Source: Pseudomonas jinjuensis (GTDB taxonomy: Bacteria; Pseudomonadota; Gammaproteobacteria; Pseudomonadales; Pseudomonadaceae). Taken from it: a DNA stretch of 64,000 nt. Shown here one piece after another: positions 47,280 through 58,824 of the stretch. The notes beneath the pieces were generated by a model. It was given only the letters and a program-made list of their open reading frames with translations. It searched no databases and was not told the DNA's origin. Position 1 is the stretch's first letter. Every line of letters starts with the position of its first letter. The stretch spans positions 62,001 to 126,000 of the forward strand of contig NZ_FNIJ01000019.1 of assembly GCF_900103845.1 (NCBI RefSeq), in the 5' to 3' direction. The position numbers were made by a program, and so were the translations under genes.

Positions 47280-48217
47280 TTCAGCTTCTCCGCCACGCGC
47301 ATGACCGCGCTGCGCGAACGCGGGTTCGCCTTGAGCTCGGCGTCCGAAGCGTACTGCGGCTTGCCCAGCAGGCGCAGGCGCGGCTCGAAGGCCTTGGCGC
47401 GGATCGGCAGGTCGCGCGGCAGATTGTCGGCCTCGCCCTTGGCGTGCTTGCGCATGAACTGCTTGACGATGCGGTCTTCCAGCGAATGGAAGCTGATCAC
47501 CACCAGGCGGCCGCCCACGGCCAGGCCTTCGAGGGCCGCTTCGAGGCCCTTCTCGAGATCGCCCAGCTCGTTGTTGATATGGATGCGCAGCCCCTGGAAA
47601 GCGCGGGTGGCGGGATTCTTGCCCTTTTCCCAGGCCGGATTGGCGGCGGTGATCACCGCAGCGAGGTCCGCGGTACGCTCGAAGGGCTTTTCGGCACGGC
47701 GCTGCACGATGGCGCGCGCCATCCGCTTGGCGAAGCGTTCCTCGCCGTACTCCTTGAAGACCCGGGCGATCTCGTCCTCGCCGGCGGTGGCGATCCATTC
47801 CGCCGCGCTCACGCCACGGGACGGGTCCATGCGCATGTCGAGGGGGCCGTCGTTGAGGAAACTGAAGCCGCGATCGGGATCGTCCAGTTGCGGCGACGAC
47901 ACGCCCAGATCGAGCAGAACGCCATCGACCCTGCCCTGCAAACCGCGCGCAGCGAGCTCTTCGCTCATCTCCGCGAACGAACGCTGCACAATGACGAAGC
48001 GGCCGTCTTCGGCCGCCAGCGCTTGCCCCGTCGCTATCGCTTGGGGGTCCTTGTCGAACCCGAGCAGCCTGCCGCCCGGGTCGAGCCTGTCAAGCAAGGC
48101 CCTGCTGTGCCCTCCCCTGCCGAAGGTGCCATCCACATAGCAGCCACCGGCCCTGGGGACCAGAGCATCGACGGCCTCCTCGAGCAATACGGTGATGTGT
48201 TGGTAAGTGGCGTTCAC
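47276..48217 (-). CDS. rsmH: 16S rRNA m4C1402 methyltransferase RsmH
   Basis: About 313 aa. It methylates N4 of C1402 in the 16S rRNA P site. SAM binding is shown by [16 protein letters not shown] (about 24-40) and [19 protein letters not shown] and [18 protein letters not shown] are family signatures. I use the GTG at 48217 ([12 protein letters not shown]). A GTG at 48229 overlapping the mraZ stop would add 4 residues; neither has a strong ribosome site. Confidence 0.95.
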
Positions 48218-48225
48218 AGGCAGGC

Positions 48226-48681
48226 TCACAAAATCAGGTCGCGTAATTCATCCGGCAGGCCGCCGGGTTGTTTGATGGCTGCCAGGTCGGCCTCGGCAAC
48301 CGCATTCCACTTGTCTTCGTCCCACAACTGGAACTTGTTCAGCTGGCCGACCAGCATCGCCTTCCTGTCCAGGCCGGCGTAGTCGCGCAGACGCGGCGGA
48401 ACGAGGAAACGTCCGCTGCCATCCAGTTCCAGATCTACTGCATTGCCGATCAACAGACGCTGCAGACGGCGGGTTTCCTCGCGCAGGGAGGGCAGCTCGC
48501 GCAGCTTGGCTTCGATGATTTCCCATTCAGGGAGGGGGTAGACGGTCAGGCAGGTATCCACGGCATCGATGGTCACGATGAGCTGGCCGCCACAACGCGA
48601 CATGAGCTCGTCACGATACCGGCTGGGCATCGCGAGTCGTCCCTTGGCGTCGAGACTGATGGCGTTGGCTCCGCGAAACAC
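48226..48681 (-). CDS. mraZ: Transcriptional regulator MraZ
   Basis: A 151-aa protein with two AbrB-like half domains, each with the DxxGRxxxP signature: [14 protein letters not shown] (about 10-23) and [14 protein letters not shown] (about 80-95). MraZ forms a ring and represses its own operon by binding repeated GTGGG boxes, which are visible just upstream. The start is GTG. It is the first gene of the division and wall cluster. Confidence 0.96.
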   Translation of the reverse strand: MFRGANAISLDAKGRLAMPSRYRDELMSRCGGQLIVTIDAVDTCLTVYPLPEWEIIEAKLRELPSLREETRRLQRLLIGNAVDLELDGSGRFLVPPRLRDYAGLDRKAMLVGQLNKFQLWDEDKWNAVAEADLAAIKQPGGLPDELRDLIL

Positions 48682-48720
48682 GTCAGCGTTTCCCCTGTGG
48701 TTGGCTTTCCCTGCCTGTTG

Positions 48721-48749
48721 ATCCCACTTTTACCCACTTCCTACCACTC
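48721..48749 (-). promoter_or_regulatory. Three MraZ boxes
   Basis: On the minus strand there are three pentamers at exact 10-base spacing: GTGGT (48747-48743), GTGGG (48737-48733) and GTGGG (48727-48723). This is the arrangement known for MraZ binding upstream of dcw operons. They lie between the predicted promoter and the mraZ start codon, so bound MraZ would block elongation or open-complex escape. Confidence 0.85.
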
Positions 48750-48755
48750 CCGCAC

Positions 48756-48785
48756 ACTATAGAAATGCGCGGTCCCCACCGTCAA
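48756..48785 (-). promoter_or_regulatory. Predicted sigma-70 promoter of the dcw cluster
   Basis: Minus strand TTGACG (48785-48780) and TATAGT (48761-48756), separated by 18 bases, immediately upstream of the MraZ boxes. Both hexamers are close to consensus. Confidence 0.75.
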
Positions 48786-48875
48786 GGCGAGCCCAATCGG
48801 AAAAATCCTTATGTGGCCGAGATTTAGCGTGCTTTTTCAACGCGCGGAAATGCCTTTGCAGGCATTAGAAATGAC

Positions 48876-48909
48876 AAAAGCCCAGTGTTTTCAAAACACT
48901 GGGCTTTTT
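48876..48909. terminator. Long palindromic terminator between rnpB and mraZ
   Basis: A perfect palindrome with 16-base arms, AAAAGCCCAGTGTTTT and its complement, ending in TTTTT on the plus strand and TTTTG on the minus strand. It most likely ends the minus-strand rnpB transcript about 80 bases after the mature RNA, and insulates the mraZ promoter. The remainder of the 310-base gap between mraZ and rnpB contains the promoter and boxes above and no gene. Confidence 0.8.
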
Positions 48910-48991
48910 ACTTAAAGCAATTTATTAAGTTTCTTCGCTTTCCCAACGAGCGACAAATGGTCGTGGTGGAGCGAAGTGGGAGAAATCGGGG

Positions 48992-49345
48992 AGAGTCGAT
49001 CTATAAGCCGGGTTCTGTCGAGGACAGCCATTCCTCTGGGACGTACATCACTGCACGCCTCAAGCGACCTACCCGAATCCAGCGCGGGCCGCGCCAATGG
49101 ATTCCTATTTGGTCTTGCTCCGAGTGGGGTTTACCTAGCCACGAACTGTTGCCAGCCGTGCGGTGCGCTCTTACCGCACCTTTTCACCCTTACCGGCGCT
49201 GTTGCGCTTAGGCGGTTATTTTCTGTGGCACTTTCCGTAGGCTCGCGCCTCCCAGGCGTTACCTGGCACTCTGCCCTGTGGAGCCCGGACTTTCCTCCAT
49301 CCCATGACGGAACGTCATGAAACAGCGACTGTCCAATCGACTCTC
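48992..49345 (-). ncRNA. rnpB: RNase P RNA (M1 RNA)
   Basis: The catalytic RNA that matures the 5' ends of tRNAs. Read on the minus strand, it begins AGAGTCGATTGGACAGTCGC and ends with CCCGGCTTATAGATCGACTC, so the terminal P1 helix (GAGTCGAT pairing with ATCGACTC) closes. Inside, the conserved GGAGGAAAGTCCGGGCTCC (CR-I) and ACAGAAAATAACCGCC-type segments of bacterial type A RNase P RNA are visible. About 354 nt. It lies between mraZ and rsmI, the usual place in pseudomonads. Confidence 0.96.
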
Positions 49346-49353
49346 CGGCGCAA

Positions 49354-49382
49354 AGGTTAGCGACTGATGGCCCGAAGGACAA
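49354..49382 (-). promoter_or_regulatory. Predicted rnpB promoter
   Basis: Minus strand TTGTCC (49382-49377), a 17-base spacer and TAACCT (49359-49354), placing the start about eight bases downstream at the 5' end of the RNA. It partly overlaps the rsmI stop region. Confidence 0.7.
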
Positions 49383-49384
49383 GG

Positions 49385-50233
49385 TCAGGACTTATCCTGG
49401 CGCTCAAGTGCGACCTGGTAGAGCAGGTTCTTGCGCACTCCCGTGATCTCGGCGGCCAGCGCCGCGGCACGCTTCAAAGGCAGTTCGGCGAGAAGAAGAT
49501 CGAGCACGCGCAGGGCCTCGGCATTCACCGCAGCGTCGCCCGTGGGGGCCTGCCAGCCACCCACCAGGATCACGCACTCGCCGCGCTGCTGGTTGCTGTC
49601 CGCCGCGACCCAGTCACGCAATTCGCCGACCGGCAGCCCTTTCAGCGTCTCGAAGGTCTTGGTCAGTTCCCGCGCGAGCAGGGCCGGACGTTCGCCGCCG
49701 AAGGCCGCGACCATGTCGTCCAGGCATTCCAGCAGCCGATGCGGCGCCTCGTAGAAGATCATGGTCCGCGGCTCATCCCGCAAGGCTTCCAGCCGTGCCC
49801 GCCGCCCCACCGTCTTCGCCGGCAGAAAGCCCTCGAAGATGAAGCGATCGGACGGCAGCCCCGCCGCCGACAGCGCCGCGATCAGGGCGCAGGCACCGGG
49901 CACCGGAACCACCGCGACGCCGGCCGCGCGCGCCTGGCGCACCAGGTGATAGCCCGGATCGGAAATCAGCGGCGTGCCGGCATCGGAAATCAGCGCGACA
50001 TCCTCGCCCGCCAGCAGCCGGGCGAGGAAGCGCCCGCCCTGCTCCCGTTCGTTGTGTTCGTGACAGGGCTCCAGCGGCGTTCCTATCCCGAAATGTTGCA
50101 GCAGCCTGATGGAGTGCCGCGTGTCCTCGGCCGCGATGAGCGCCACTTCGCGCAGCACCTTGAGCGCCCTCGCACTGATGTCATCCAGATTGCCGATAGG
50201 TGTGGCGACCACGAAAAGAGTGCCGAACGACAC
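49385..50233 (-). CDS. rsmI: 16S rRNA 2'-O-methyltransferase RsmI
   Basis: A 282-aa tetrapyrrole-methylase-fold enzyme that 2'-O-methylates C1402, the same nucleotide modified by RsmH. Motifs are [43 protein letters not shown] and [19 protein letters not shown]. The start is a GTG ([10 protein letters not shown]) with GAGG 7 bases upstream. It is divergent from the lpoA gene, and a longer open frame to 50755 only runs antisense to that gene. Confidence 0.95.
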   Translation of the reverse strand: MSFGTLFVVATPIGNLDDISARALKVLREVALIAAEDTRHSIRLLQHFGIGTPLEPCHEHNEREQGGRFLARLLAGEDVALISDAGTPLISDPGYHLVRQARAAGVAVVPVPGACALIAALSAAGLPSDRFIFEGFLPAKTVGRRARLEALRDEPRTMIFYEAPHRLLECLDDMVAAFGGERPALLARELTKTFETLKGLPVGELRDWVAADSNQQRGECVILVGGWQAPTGDAAVNAEALRVLDLLLAELPLKRAAALAAEITGVRKNLLYQVALERQDKS

Positions 50234-50358
50234 GCTGCAACCTCGCAAGACTTTGAATCGATCGCGCATTGTAGCCGGTTTCGCAGCCTCACCATCGCCG
50301 CACGGAGATTGCTTGGATACAATTGCCGACTCTTTGAATGCGCCACGAGATGCCCGAC

Positions 50359-52169
50359 ATGATCGCTCGCCTGCGTCCGCTTCCCGCTCTTTTCCTGGCC
50401 GGCCTGCTTGCCGCCTGCGCCAGTTCGCCCTCGTCCAATCTCGGCGACCTGCCGCGCACGCCGGACGCCAGCATCGAACAGCTTCTCCAGCAGGCTTCCA
50501 CCGCCAAGCCGGAAGAAGCCGTGCTGCTCCGCCTTTCTGCGGCGGACCTGGCCTATCAGCAGAAGGATTTCGCCCGTTCGGCGCAGATTCTCGAACAGGT
50601 CCCGCTGGATAGCCTGAAACCCGCCCAGCAGATCTTCTCCAGCACCCTGCAGGCGCAACTGGCCCTGGCCCGCAACAAGCCGAAGGCTGCGTTGCAGGCC
50701 CTGCAGCACCCCAGCTTCGAACGGCTCGGCGAGCTTCCCGTCGAACAGCAGGCACGCAGCGGCCTGATCAAGTCCCAGGCGCTGGCCGCCGACGGACAAA
50801 TCCTGGCAGCCGCCCGCGAGCGCGTATTCGTCGACCCGCTGCTGAATGCCGAAGCAACCGCAAAGAACCACGAGGAAATCTGGACGCTGGTCTCCCGCCT
50901 GCCCGTCGAACAGCTACAAGGCAGCGGCAGCGAGGGCGACCTGGATGGCTGGCTGGAACTGGCCCGCATCACCAAGACGTCCTCGACCCTGGCCGAACAG
51001 CAGGCGAACATCGAAACCTGGCGCAGCCAGCATCCTGACCATCCGGCGGCCAAGCGGCTTCCGGAACCGCTGGAAAAACTCAAATCCCTGGCCAGCCAGC
51101 CGCTGAACAGGATCGCCCTGCTGCTGCCCCAGCAGGGCCAGCTCGCCAATGTCGCACGCGCCCTGCAGGACGGCTTCCTCGCCGCCCACTATCAGGCGCA
51201 GCGCAGCGGTCAGCCGCAGCCGTCCATCAGGATCTACGACAGCACCCAGGTGCGCTCGATGGACGACTTCTACCGCCAGGCGCAGACCGACGGCGCGCAA
51301 CTGGTGGTCGGCCCGCTGGAGAAGCCGCTGGTCAAGCAGCTCAGCACCCGCCAGCAGTTGCCGATCACCACGCTGGCCCTGAACTACGCCGACAGCGGCC
51401 AGGAATCCCCCGCCCAACTGTTCCAGTTCGGCCTTTCCGCCGAGGACGAAGCTCGCGAGGTTGCCAACCGCGCCTGGAAAGACGGCATGCGCCGCGCCGT
51501 CGCACTGGTGCCGCGCGGCGAGTGGGGTGACCGCGTGCTGGCATCCTTCAGCCGCAGTTGGCAGGCCAATGGCGGCACCCTGATCGCCGCCGAGCACGTC
51601 GACCAGCCGGTCCAACTGGCCCAGCAGATCGCCGACCTGCTCCAGCTGCGCCAGAGCGAAACCCGCGCCAAGCGCCTCGAAGGCGTGCTCGGCAGCAGCG
51701 TGGACACCCAGCCGTCGCGCCGCCAGGACATCGACTTCATCTTCCTCGCCGCGACGCCCCAGCAGGCCCGCCAGATCAAGCCCACCCTGGCTTTCCAGTA
51801 CGCGGGCGACCTGCCGGTGTACGCCACCTCGAACCTGTATACCGGGGTCAGCAATCCCGCGCAGGACCAGGACCTGAACGGCATCCGCTTCTGCGAAACC
51901 CCATGGCTGCTGCAGCCGAACAACTCGCTGCGCCAGCAGGTCACCGCGCAATGGCCACAGGCCGCAGGCAGCCTGGGCCGCCTGTACGCCATGGGCGCCG
52001 ATGCCTATCGCCTCGCACCGCGACTGCCCGAGCTGAAGGCCGTGCCGACCATGCAGCTCGACGGCCTGAGCGGAACGCTGAGCCTCAACCCGAGCCAACG
52101 CATCGAGCGCCGGCTGCCGTGGGCGGAGTTCCGCAACGGCGAGGCCTATCCGCTGGAGAACAGTGGCAT

Positions 52170-52173
<4 letters not shown>
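50359..52173 (+). CDS. lpoA: Outer-membrane lipoprotein LpoA (PBP1 activator)
   Basis: A 604-aa lipoprotein with the lipobox LLAAC (Cys near residue 19 of this start). An N-terminal TPR-like helical domain (about 30-250) is followed by a periplasmic-binding-protein fold ([20 protein letters not shown], from about 250). LpoA reaches through the wall to activate PBP1A in E. coli; the family in Pseudomonas is shorter-named PA4423-like, and the exact partner should be checked. ATGs at 50338 and 50350 are alternatives; the signal peptide favours 50359. Confidence 0.9.
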
Positions 52174-53744
<1,571 letters not shown>

Positions 53745-53763
53745 CGAGTACTGCGGCGGACAT

Positions 53764-53795
53764 GAAAAAGGCGATCCATGGATCGCCTTTTTTCA
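53764..53795. terminator. Bidirectional terminator (dolP-like / sspB)
   Basis: Arms AAGGCGATCC and GGATCGCCTT around AT, with A-run left and T-run (TTTTTT) right, between convergent genes. Confidence 0.9.
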
Positions 53796-54203
53796 TTACT
53801 TGACCACCTTCAGGCTTGGCCGGCCACTCGGGCGCGGCGGCTCGTCGGACGGCCCATCATCCAGCATCTCCTCGTCATCGCTCGGAACCGGCGGCTCCAG
53901 ATCGAAGACCATGCCCTGGCCGTTCTCCCGCGCGTACACCGCCATGACCGCCGGCGATGGAATGTACAGGCGCTGCGCCACGCCACCGAAACGCCCTTCG
54001 AAGCTGACGGCCTCGTTATCCATCTGCAGATGACGGACCGCGGTCGGCGACACGTTCAGCACGATCTGGCCGTCGCTGGCGTACCCTGGCGGAACCTTGA
54101 CCCCCGGATAATCGGCATTGACCAGGATATGCGGAGTGCAGCCGTTGTCCACGATCCACTCATAGAGGGCCCGGACGAGATAGGGACGACTGGAGTTCAT
54201 CAT
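53796..54203 (-). CDS. sspB: ClpXP adaptor SspB
   Basis: A 135-aa adaptor that delivers ssrA-tagged peptides to ClpXP. The N-terminal dimer domain begins SSRPYLVRALYEWIVDNG and contains VPPGYASDGQIVLNVSPTAV. A flexible acidic and Pro-rich linker leads to the ClpX-binding tail RPSLKVVK. It lies 8 bases downstream of sspA. Confidence 0.96.
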   Translation of the reverse strand: MMNSSRPYLVRALYEWIVDNGCTPHILVNADYPGVKVPPGYASDGQIVLNVSPTAVRHLQMDNEAVSFEGRFGGVAQRLYIPSPAVMAVYARENGQGMVFDLEPPVPSDDEEMLDDGPSDEPPRPSGRPSLKVVK

Positions 54204-54211
54204 CAGGCTCC

Positions 54212-54829
54212 TTAGCGCATATCACGTTCAATGGAGGACAGGCTTGCCCGGAAAGTTTCACGGGCGAACTGCTTCTCCATGTAATCGAGCAAGGGTTTCG
54301 CCTGCCGCGGCAATTCGATACCCAGAACCGGCAGACGCCAGAGGATCGGCAACAGGCAGCAATCCACCAGGCTCATCTCCTCGCTGAGGAAATAGGGCTT
54401 CTCCGCAAAGAGCGGCGACACCCCTGTCAGACTCTCACGCAGCTCCTTCCGCGCCAAGGCTCGCTCCGCATCCTTCTGACGAGCGTCGAGGATACGGTCG
54501 ACCAGCATGCACCAGTCGCGCTGAATGCGATGTATCAGCAGGCGGCTGTTCGCTCGCGCCACCGGGTAGACCGGCAGCAGGGGCGGATGCGGATAGCGTT
54601 CCTCCAGGTACTCCATCACCACGGTGGACTCGTAGAGAGCCAGATCACGATCGACCAGGGTAGGAACACTGCCGTAGGGATTGACCTCAGCCAGCCTGGG
54701 TGGGCAATGACCAGCCTCGACGTCGATGATTTCGGCGCTGACGCTCTTTTCTGCCAGGACCAGACGAACGCGGTGGCTATAGTGGTCGGCGGGGTCGGAA
54801 TAACAGGTTAGCTTGTTGACTACGGCCAT
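54212..54829 (-). CDS. sspA: Stringent starvation protein A
   Basis: A 205-aa GST-fold protein that binds RNA polymerase rather than glutathione. The N-terminal thioredoxin-like fold has [23 protein letters not shown] and [30 protein letters not shown] text; PHP at about 80-85 is part of the conserved surface needed for transcription function. It is in an operon with sspB. Confidence 0.95.
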   Translation of the reverse strand: MAVVNKLTCYSDPADHYSHRVRLVLAEKSVSAEIIDVEAGHCPPRLAEVNPYGSVPTLVDRDLALYESTVVMEYLEERYPHPPLLPVYPVARANSRLLIHRIQRDWCMLVDRILDARQKDAERALARKELRESLTGVSPLFAEKPYFLSEEMSLVDCCLLPILWRLPVLGIELPRQAKPLLDYMEKQFARETFRASLSSIERDMR

Positions 54830-54865
54830 GCCGCGCCTCCTCGCAAATCGACTTGTGGGAGGTAG

Positions 54866-54898
54866 AAAGACGCGCGCGCCCCGTAGGGCGCGCGCTTC
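54866..54898 (-). terminator. Hairpin terminator after petC
   Basis: Arms GCGCGCGCCC and GGGCGCGCGC around CGTA just after the petC stop on the minus strand, followed by TCTTTCT. The U-run is weak. Confidence 0.6.
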
Positions 54899-54912
54899 GA
54901 GGCTGGCGGTGC

Positions 54913-55695
54913 TTAGTGCACGTCCTTCCAGTATTCACGCTTCAGCAGATAGGCGAATACGAAGAGGAAAGCCAGATAGAGCAGAACGTAGGTGCCGATG
55001 CGATGAGCCTCGAGCTTGTTCGGGTCAGCCGAATAAGCCAGGAAGGTCACCAGGTTCTTCACCGTCTCGTCGAACTGCGCTTCGGTCAGCGTACCGGTCT
55101 TCGGAATCACGGTCAGCTGATCGCAGGCTTCGTGAGTCAGCGGAGTACCGGTCAGCGGGTCGAACTGCTTCTTGCCGTCTTCGACGATCTGGACCTGCTT
55201 GCAACCGATGACCTGGCGGCCCTGGAGGCTTCCCAGGACGTTCGGCATGCCGACGTTCGGGAACACCGTGTTGTTCACACCCCACGGACGCTTGGAATCC
55301 TCATAGAAGGAGCGCAGGTAGGTGTAGAGCCAGTTGGTGCCGCGAACACGGGCAACCAGGGTCAGATCCGGCGGAGCGGCGCCGAACCATACCTTGGCAT
55401 CGGCGGGTTTCATGCCGATATCCATGTGATCACCGATCTTGGCGCCGGTGAGCACCAGGTTGTTCATCATCAGCTCTTCCGGAATGCCCAGATCGCGCGC
55501 CACGCGCTCGTAGCGCTGGAACTTGGCGCTATGGCAGCCCATGCAGTAGTTGGCGAAGGTGCGCGCGCCATCCTGCATGGCAGCCTTGTCGTTCAGGTCG
55601 ATGTCGACGTGATCCAGGGCTACGCCATGGCCACCGGCAGCGAAGCCGAAAACGGGCATCAGAGCCAGAATCAATGCAGCGAATTGCTTTTTCAT
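54913..55695 (-). CDS. petC: Cytochrome c1 of the bc1 complex
   Basis: A 260-aa cytochrome c1 with a signal peptide ([20 protein letters not shown]). The haem c site CMGCH lies near residue 51. The C-terminal membrane anchor ([18 protein letters not shown]) is followed by KREYWKDVH. It passes electrons from the Rieske protein to soluble cytochrome c. The ATG at 55695 overlaps the petB stop by one base. Confidence 0.97.
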   Translation of the reverse strand: MKKQFAALILALMPVFGFAAGGHGVALDHVDIDLNDKAAMQDGARTFANYCMGCHSAKFQRYERVARDLGIPEELMMNNLVLTGAKIGDHMDIGMKPADAKVWFGAAPPDLTLVARVRGTNWLYTYLRSFYEDSKRPWGVNNTVFPNVGMPNVLGSLQGRQVIGCKQVQIVEDGKKQFDPLTGTPLTHEACDQLTVIPKTGTLTEAQFDETVKNLVTFLAYSADPNKLEAHRIGTYVLLYLAFLFVFAYLLKREYWKDVH

Positions 55696-56906
55696 CAGCC
55701 AGTCACCCTTTCCGGAACCGGTTTGGTCTTCTCCATCCGGGTGTAGAACGGCATCAGGATGAAGAAGGCGAAATACAGAATGGTGCACAGACGGGACAGC
55801 GTGGTGCCCAGCGGCGACGGAGCCTGGGAGCCGTAGTAGCCGAGAATCACGAAGGACACCGCGAAGATCACCAGCCAGATCTTGCTCAGCCAGCCCTTGT
55901 AGCGGATCGAGCGGACCGGGCTGCGATCCAGCCACGGCAGCACGAACAGCACGGCAATGGCGGCACCCATCGCGATAACGCCCATCAGCTTGTCCGGAAC
56001 GGCACGCAGGATGGCGTAGAACGGGGTGAAGTACCAAACCGGAGCGATGTGCTCGGGAGTCTTGAACTGGTTCGCGACTTCGAAGTTCGGCTTCTCGAGG
56101 AAGTAGCCGCCCATTTCCGGGAAGAAGAAGATCACGGTGCAGAAGATGAACAGGAACACCACCACGCCGACGATGTCCTTGACGGTGTAGTACGGGTGGA
56201 AGGCGATGCCATCCAGCGGAACGCCGTTCTCGTCCTTCTTCTTCTTGATGTCCACGCCGTCCGGGTTGTTCGAGCCGACTTCGTGCAGCGCCAGGATGTG
56301 CAGCACGACCAGGCCGAGCAGGACGATCGGCAGGGCGATCACGTGCAGGGCGAAGAAGCGGTTCAGGGTGATACCGGAGATCAGGAAGTCACCACGGATC
56401 CACTGGGCCAGGTCTTCGCCAACGACCGGAATGGCGCCGAACAGCGAGATGATCACCTGGGCACCCCAGTAGGACATCTGGCCCCACGGCAGCAGGTAGC
56501 CCATGAAGGCCTCGGCCATCAGCGCGAGGTAGATCAGCATGCCGAAGATCCACACCAGCTCGCGCGGTTTCTGGTACGAGCCGTACATCAGACCGCGGAA
56601 CATGTGCAGGTAGACCACGACGAAGAACGCCGATGCACCGGTGGAGTGCATGTAGCGGATGATCCAGCCGTAATCCACATCACGCATGATGTATTCGACG
56701 GAGGCGAACGCCTCTTCCGCCGACGGGGTGAAGCTCATGGTCAGCCAGATACCGGTAAGGATCTGGTTCACCAGGACGAGCAGCGCCAGGGAGCCGAAGA
56801 AATACCAGAAGTTGAAGTTCTTCGGGGCGTAGTACTTGCTCAGATGGTCTTCCCACATCTTGGTCGCGGGGAAGCGGGCATCGACCCAAGCCATGAATTT
56901 GCTCAT
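55695..56906 (-). CDS. petB: Cytochrome b of the bc1 complex
   Basis: A 403-aa membrane cytochrome b with eight or nine helices. Haem-ligating His are in the helix with YMHSTGASAFFVVVYLHMFRG (about 85-105) and the helix with RFFALHVIALPIVLLGLVVLH. The quinol-oxidation-site PEWY-like loop reads APVWYFTPFYAILRAVP, a common proteobacterial variant. The TGATG overlaps on both sides show strong coupling with petA and petC. Confidence 0.97.
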   Translation of the reverse strand: MSKFMAWVDARFPATKMWEDHLSKYYAPKNFNFWYFFGSLALLVLVNQILTGIWLTMSFTPSAEEAFASVEYIMRDVDYGWIIRYMHSTGASAFFVVVYLHMFRGLMYGSYQKPRELVWIFGMLIYLALMAEAFMGYLLPWGQMSYWGAQVIISLFGAIPVVGEDLAQWIRGDFLISGITLNRFFALHVIALPIVLLGLVVLHILALHEVGSNNPDGVDIKKKKDENGVPLDGIAFHPYYTVKDIVGVVVFLFIFCTVIFFFPEMGGYFLEKPNFEVANQFKTPEHIAPVWYFTPFYAILRAVPDKLMGVIAMGAAIAVLFVLPWLDRSPVRSIRYKGWLSKIWLVIFAVSFVILGYYGSQAPSPLGTTLSRLCTILYFAFFILMPFYTRMEKTKPVPERVTG

Positions 56907-57496
56907 CAGGCTTTCTCCTGGTCCACACCGATGGTCAGCACATCACCATCGAGCGCATAGGGCGGAATCGGCAGGTTCATCGGGGCAGGCTGGCCCTTGT
57001 AGACGCGGCCGGCCAGGTCGTAGTGAGAACCGTGGCACGGGCAGAAGTAACCGCCCTTCCAGTCCGGACCGAGGTCGGCAGGAGCGACTTCCGGGCGGAA
57101 GGTCGGCGAGCAGCCCAGGTGGGTGCAGATACCGACGATAACGGCCAGTTCAGGCTTGATCGAGCGCAGCTTGGGATCGACGTAGGCCGGCTGGTCGGAG
57201 GCTTTCGACTCCGGGTCGGCCAGCAGGCCTTCGAGGGAAGGCAGCGCATCCAGCATTTCCTTGGTGCGATGCACCAGGAACACCGGCTTGCCGCGCCATT
57301 CGGCCACGACTTGCTGGCCCGGCTCGATCTTGCCTACGTTCACCTTCACCGGCGCGCCAGCTGCCTTCGCCTTGGCACTGGGGAACCATGACCCCACGAA
57401 CGGAACCGCAGCACCGACCGCTCCCGCCGCGCCGACCACAGAAGTGGCCGCGACGAGGAAGCGACGCCGGCCTGCATTCACGCCGTCATTACTCAT
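56906..57496 (-). CDS. petA: Rieske iron-sulfur subunit of the bc1 complex
   Basis: A 196-aa Rieske protein. The N-terminal twin-arginine motif GRRRFLVAA and membrane anchor (about 10-35) direct Tat export. The 2Fe-2S cluster motifs are CTHLGCSP and CPCHGSHY. It is the first gene of petABC. The roughly 200 bases upstream (57497-57693) hold no gene; they should carry the operon promoter, which I could not fix. Confidence 0.97.
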   Translation of the reverse strand: MSNDGVNAGRRRFLVAATSVVGAAGAVGAAVPFVGSWFPSAKAKAAGAPVKVNVGKIEPGQQVVAEWRGKPVFLVHRTKEMLDALPSLEGLLADPESKASDQPAYVDPKLRSIKPELAVIVGICTHLGCSPTFRPEVAPADLGPDWKGGYFCPCHGSHYDLAGRVYKGQPAPMNLPIPPYALDGDVLTIGVDQEKA

Positions 57497-57693
57497 TCAG
57501 TCGTCTCCCATCAGCTTCAAGCCTGTTCAAGTCAGGCTTTTAAGTAAATATTCAAGCCGCGCAAAAAATTCGCCAAATGGTAAAGAAAAGCCCCAGTGCT
57601 GACAAGGCAATAAGCCGATACAAAAGTGCTGGAACCCTTGTCGGACGGGGCTCCGCTCACTGCGACACCTTGCCGCACGAATAAACTTCGCAC

Positions 57694-57734
57694 ATAAAAA
57701 AACGCCCAGTCCGGAAGGAACTGGGCGTTCTTTT
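57694..57734 (-). terminator. Terminator of rplM-rpsI
   Basis: Arms AACGCCCAGT (57701-57710) and ACTGGGCGTT (57720-57729), with an A-run at 57696-57702 giving the U-run on the minus strand and TTCTTTT on the other side. Confidence 0.88.
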
Positions 57735-57746
57735 CGAAGCGTCGGA

Positions 57747-58139
57747 TTAACGCTTGGAGTACTGCGGACGCTTACGCGCCTTACGCAGACCGACTTTCTT
57801 ACGTTCGACTTCGCGAGCATCGCGAGTGACGTAGCCGGCCTTGCGCAGCGGGCTGCGCAGGGTTTCGTCGTAGGAGATCAGGGCACGGGTGATACCGTGA
57901 CGGATCGCACCGGCCTGGCCGCTGACGCCGCCACCGACGACGGTGACGTAGACGTCGAACTTCTCGACCATTTCGGTCAGTTCGAGCGGCTGACGAACAA
58001 CCATGCGAGCGGTTTCGCGACCGAAGAACTGGTCGAGGCTGCGGTTGTTGATGGAGATCTTGCCAGTACCCGGACGCAGGAAGACGCGAGCGGTAGCGGT
58101 CTTACGACGGCCAGTGCCGTAATTTTGAGTCGCCGACAT
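57747..58139 (-). CDS. rpsI: 30S ribosomal protein S9
   Basis: A 130-aa uS9 of normal length. It begins [19 protein letters not shown] and ends in the basic tail [17 protein letters not shown], whose C-terminal Lys-Arg touches P-site tRNA. It lies 14 bases downstream of rplM in the conserved pair. Confidence 0.99.
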   Translation of the reverse strand: MSATQNYGTGRRKTATARVFLRPGTGKISINNRSLDQFFGRETARMVVRQPLELTEMVEKFDVYVTVVGGGVSGQAGAIRHGITRALISYDETLRSPLRKAGYVTRDAREVERKKVGLRKARKRPQYSKR

Positions 58140-58153
58140 GATGAGCTATCCCG

Positions 58154-58582
58154 TTAAATCTTCAGTTCTTGAGGCTGCTGAGCGGTGTGCGGGTGGCTGG
58201 CACCCTTGTACACTTTCAGCTTGCGGTACATGTCGCGGCCCAGCGGGTTCTTCGGCAGCATGCCTTTGACGGCAGTCTCGATTACACGCTCAGGAGCCTT
58301 GGCGATCAGCTTCTCGAAGTTGATCGACTTGATACCGCCCGGGAAGCCCGAGTGATGGTAGTACATCTTGTCGGTGGCTTTGGCGCCAGTGACACGAACC
58401 TGCTCGGCGTTGATGACGACGATGTAGTCGCCGGTATCAACGTGCGGGGTGTATTCCGGCTTGTGCTTGCCACGCAGACGGCGAGCGATCTCGGTAGCCA
58501 GACGACCCAGGGTCAGGCCAGCAGCGTCGACAACGAACCAGTCGCGCTTAACAGTTTCTGGTTTCGCGGTAAAAGTTTTCAT
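58154..58582 (-). CDS. rplM: 50S ribosomal protein L13
   Basis: A 142-aa uL13 of normal length with [19 protein letters not shown] near the start and the signature [19 protein letters not shown] near residue 110. It is the first gene of the rplM-rpsI operon. Confidence 0.99.
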   Translation of the reverse strand: MKTFTAKPETVKRDWFVVDAAGLTLGRLATEIARRLRGKHKPEYTPHVDTGDYIVVINAEQVRVTGAKATDKMYYHHSGFPGGIKSINFEKLIAKAPERVIETAVKGMLPKNPLGRDMYRKLKVYKGASHPHTAQQPQELKI

Positions 58583-58622
58583 TCGTTATAGCCTCAGGGG
58601 CCGCCTGAAAATAAGACGGCGA

Positions 58623-58651
58623 ATCTTACTGGACAGTGGTTGCCTTGACAA
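58623..58651 (-). promoter_or_regulatory. Predicted rplM-rpsI promoter
   Basis: Minus strand TTGTCA (58651-58646), a 17-base spacer and TAAGAT (58628-58623), about 40 bases before the rplM start. A TTGACTTGTCAAGG palindrome overlaps the -35 box. Confidence 0.7.
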
Positions 58652-58824
58652 GTCAAGGACAGCCTGAAACAGACACGATTTGGGGCTCGGGTCAGTGTGC
58701 GTCCGTAACGACTAGATGTATCGATCGGCAGGCTAGGCATCCCCCGCCGATGAAAGGCTGCGGAATTATGCCGATTTCGCCAGAATTTACAACCTCGACT
58801 CGCAATCAATTCAAGGAGCTTTGC

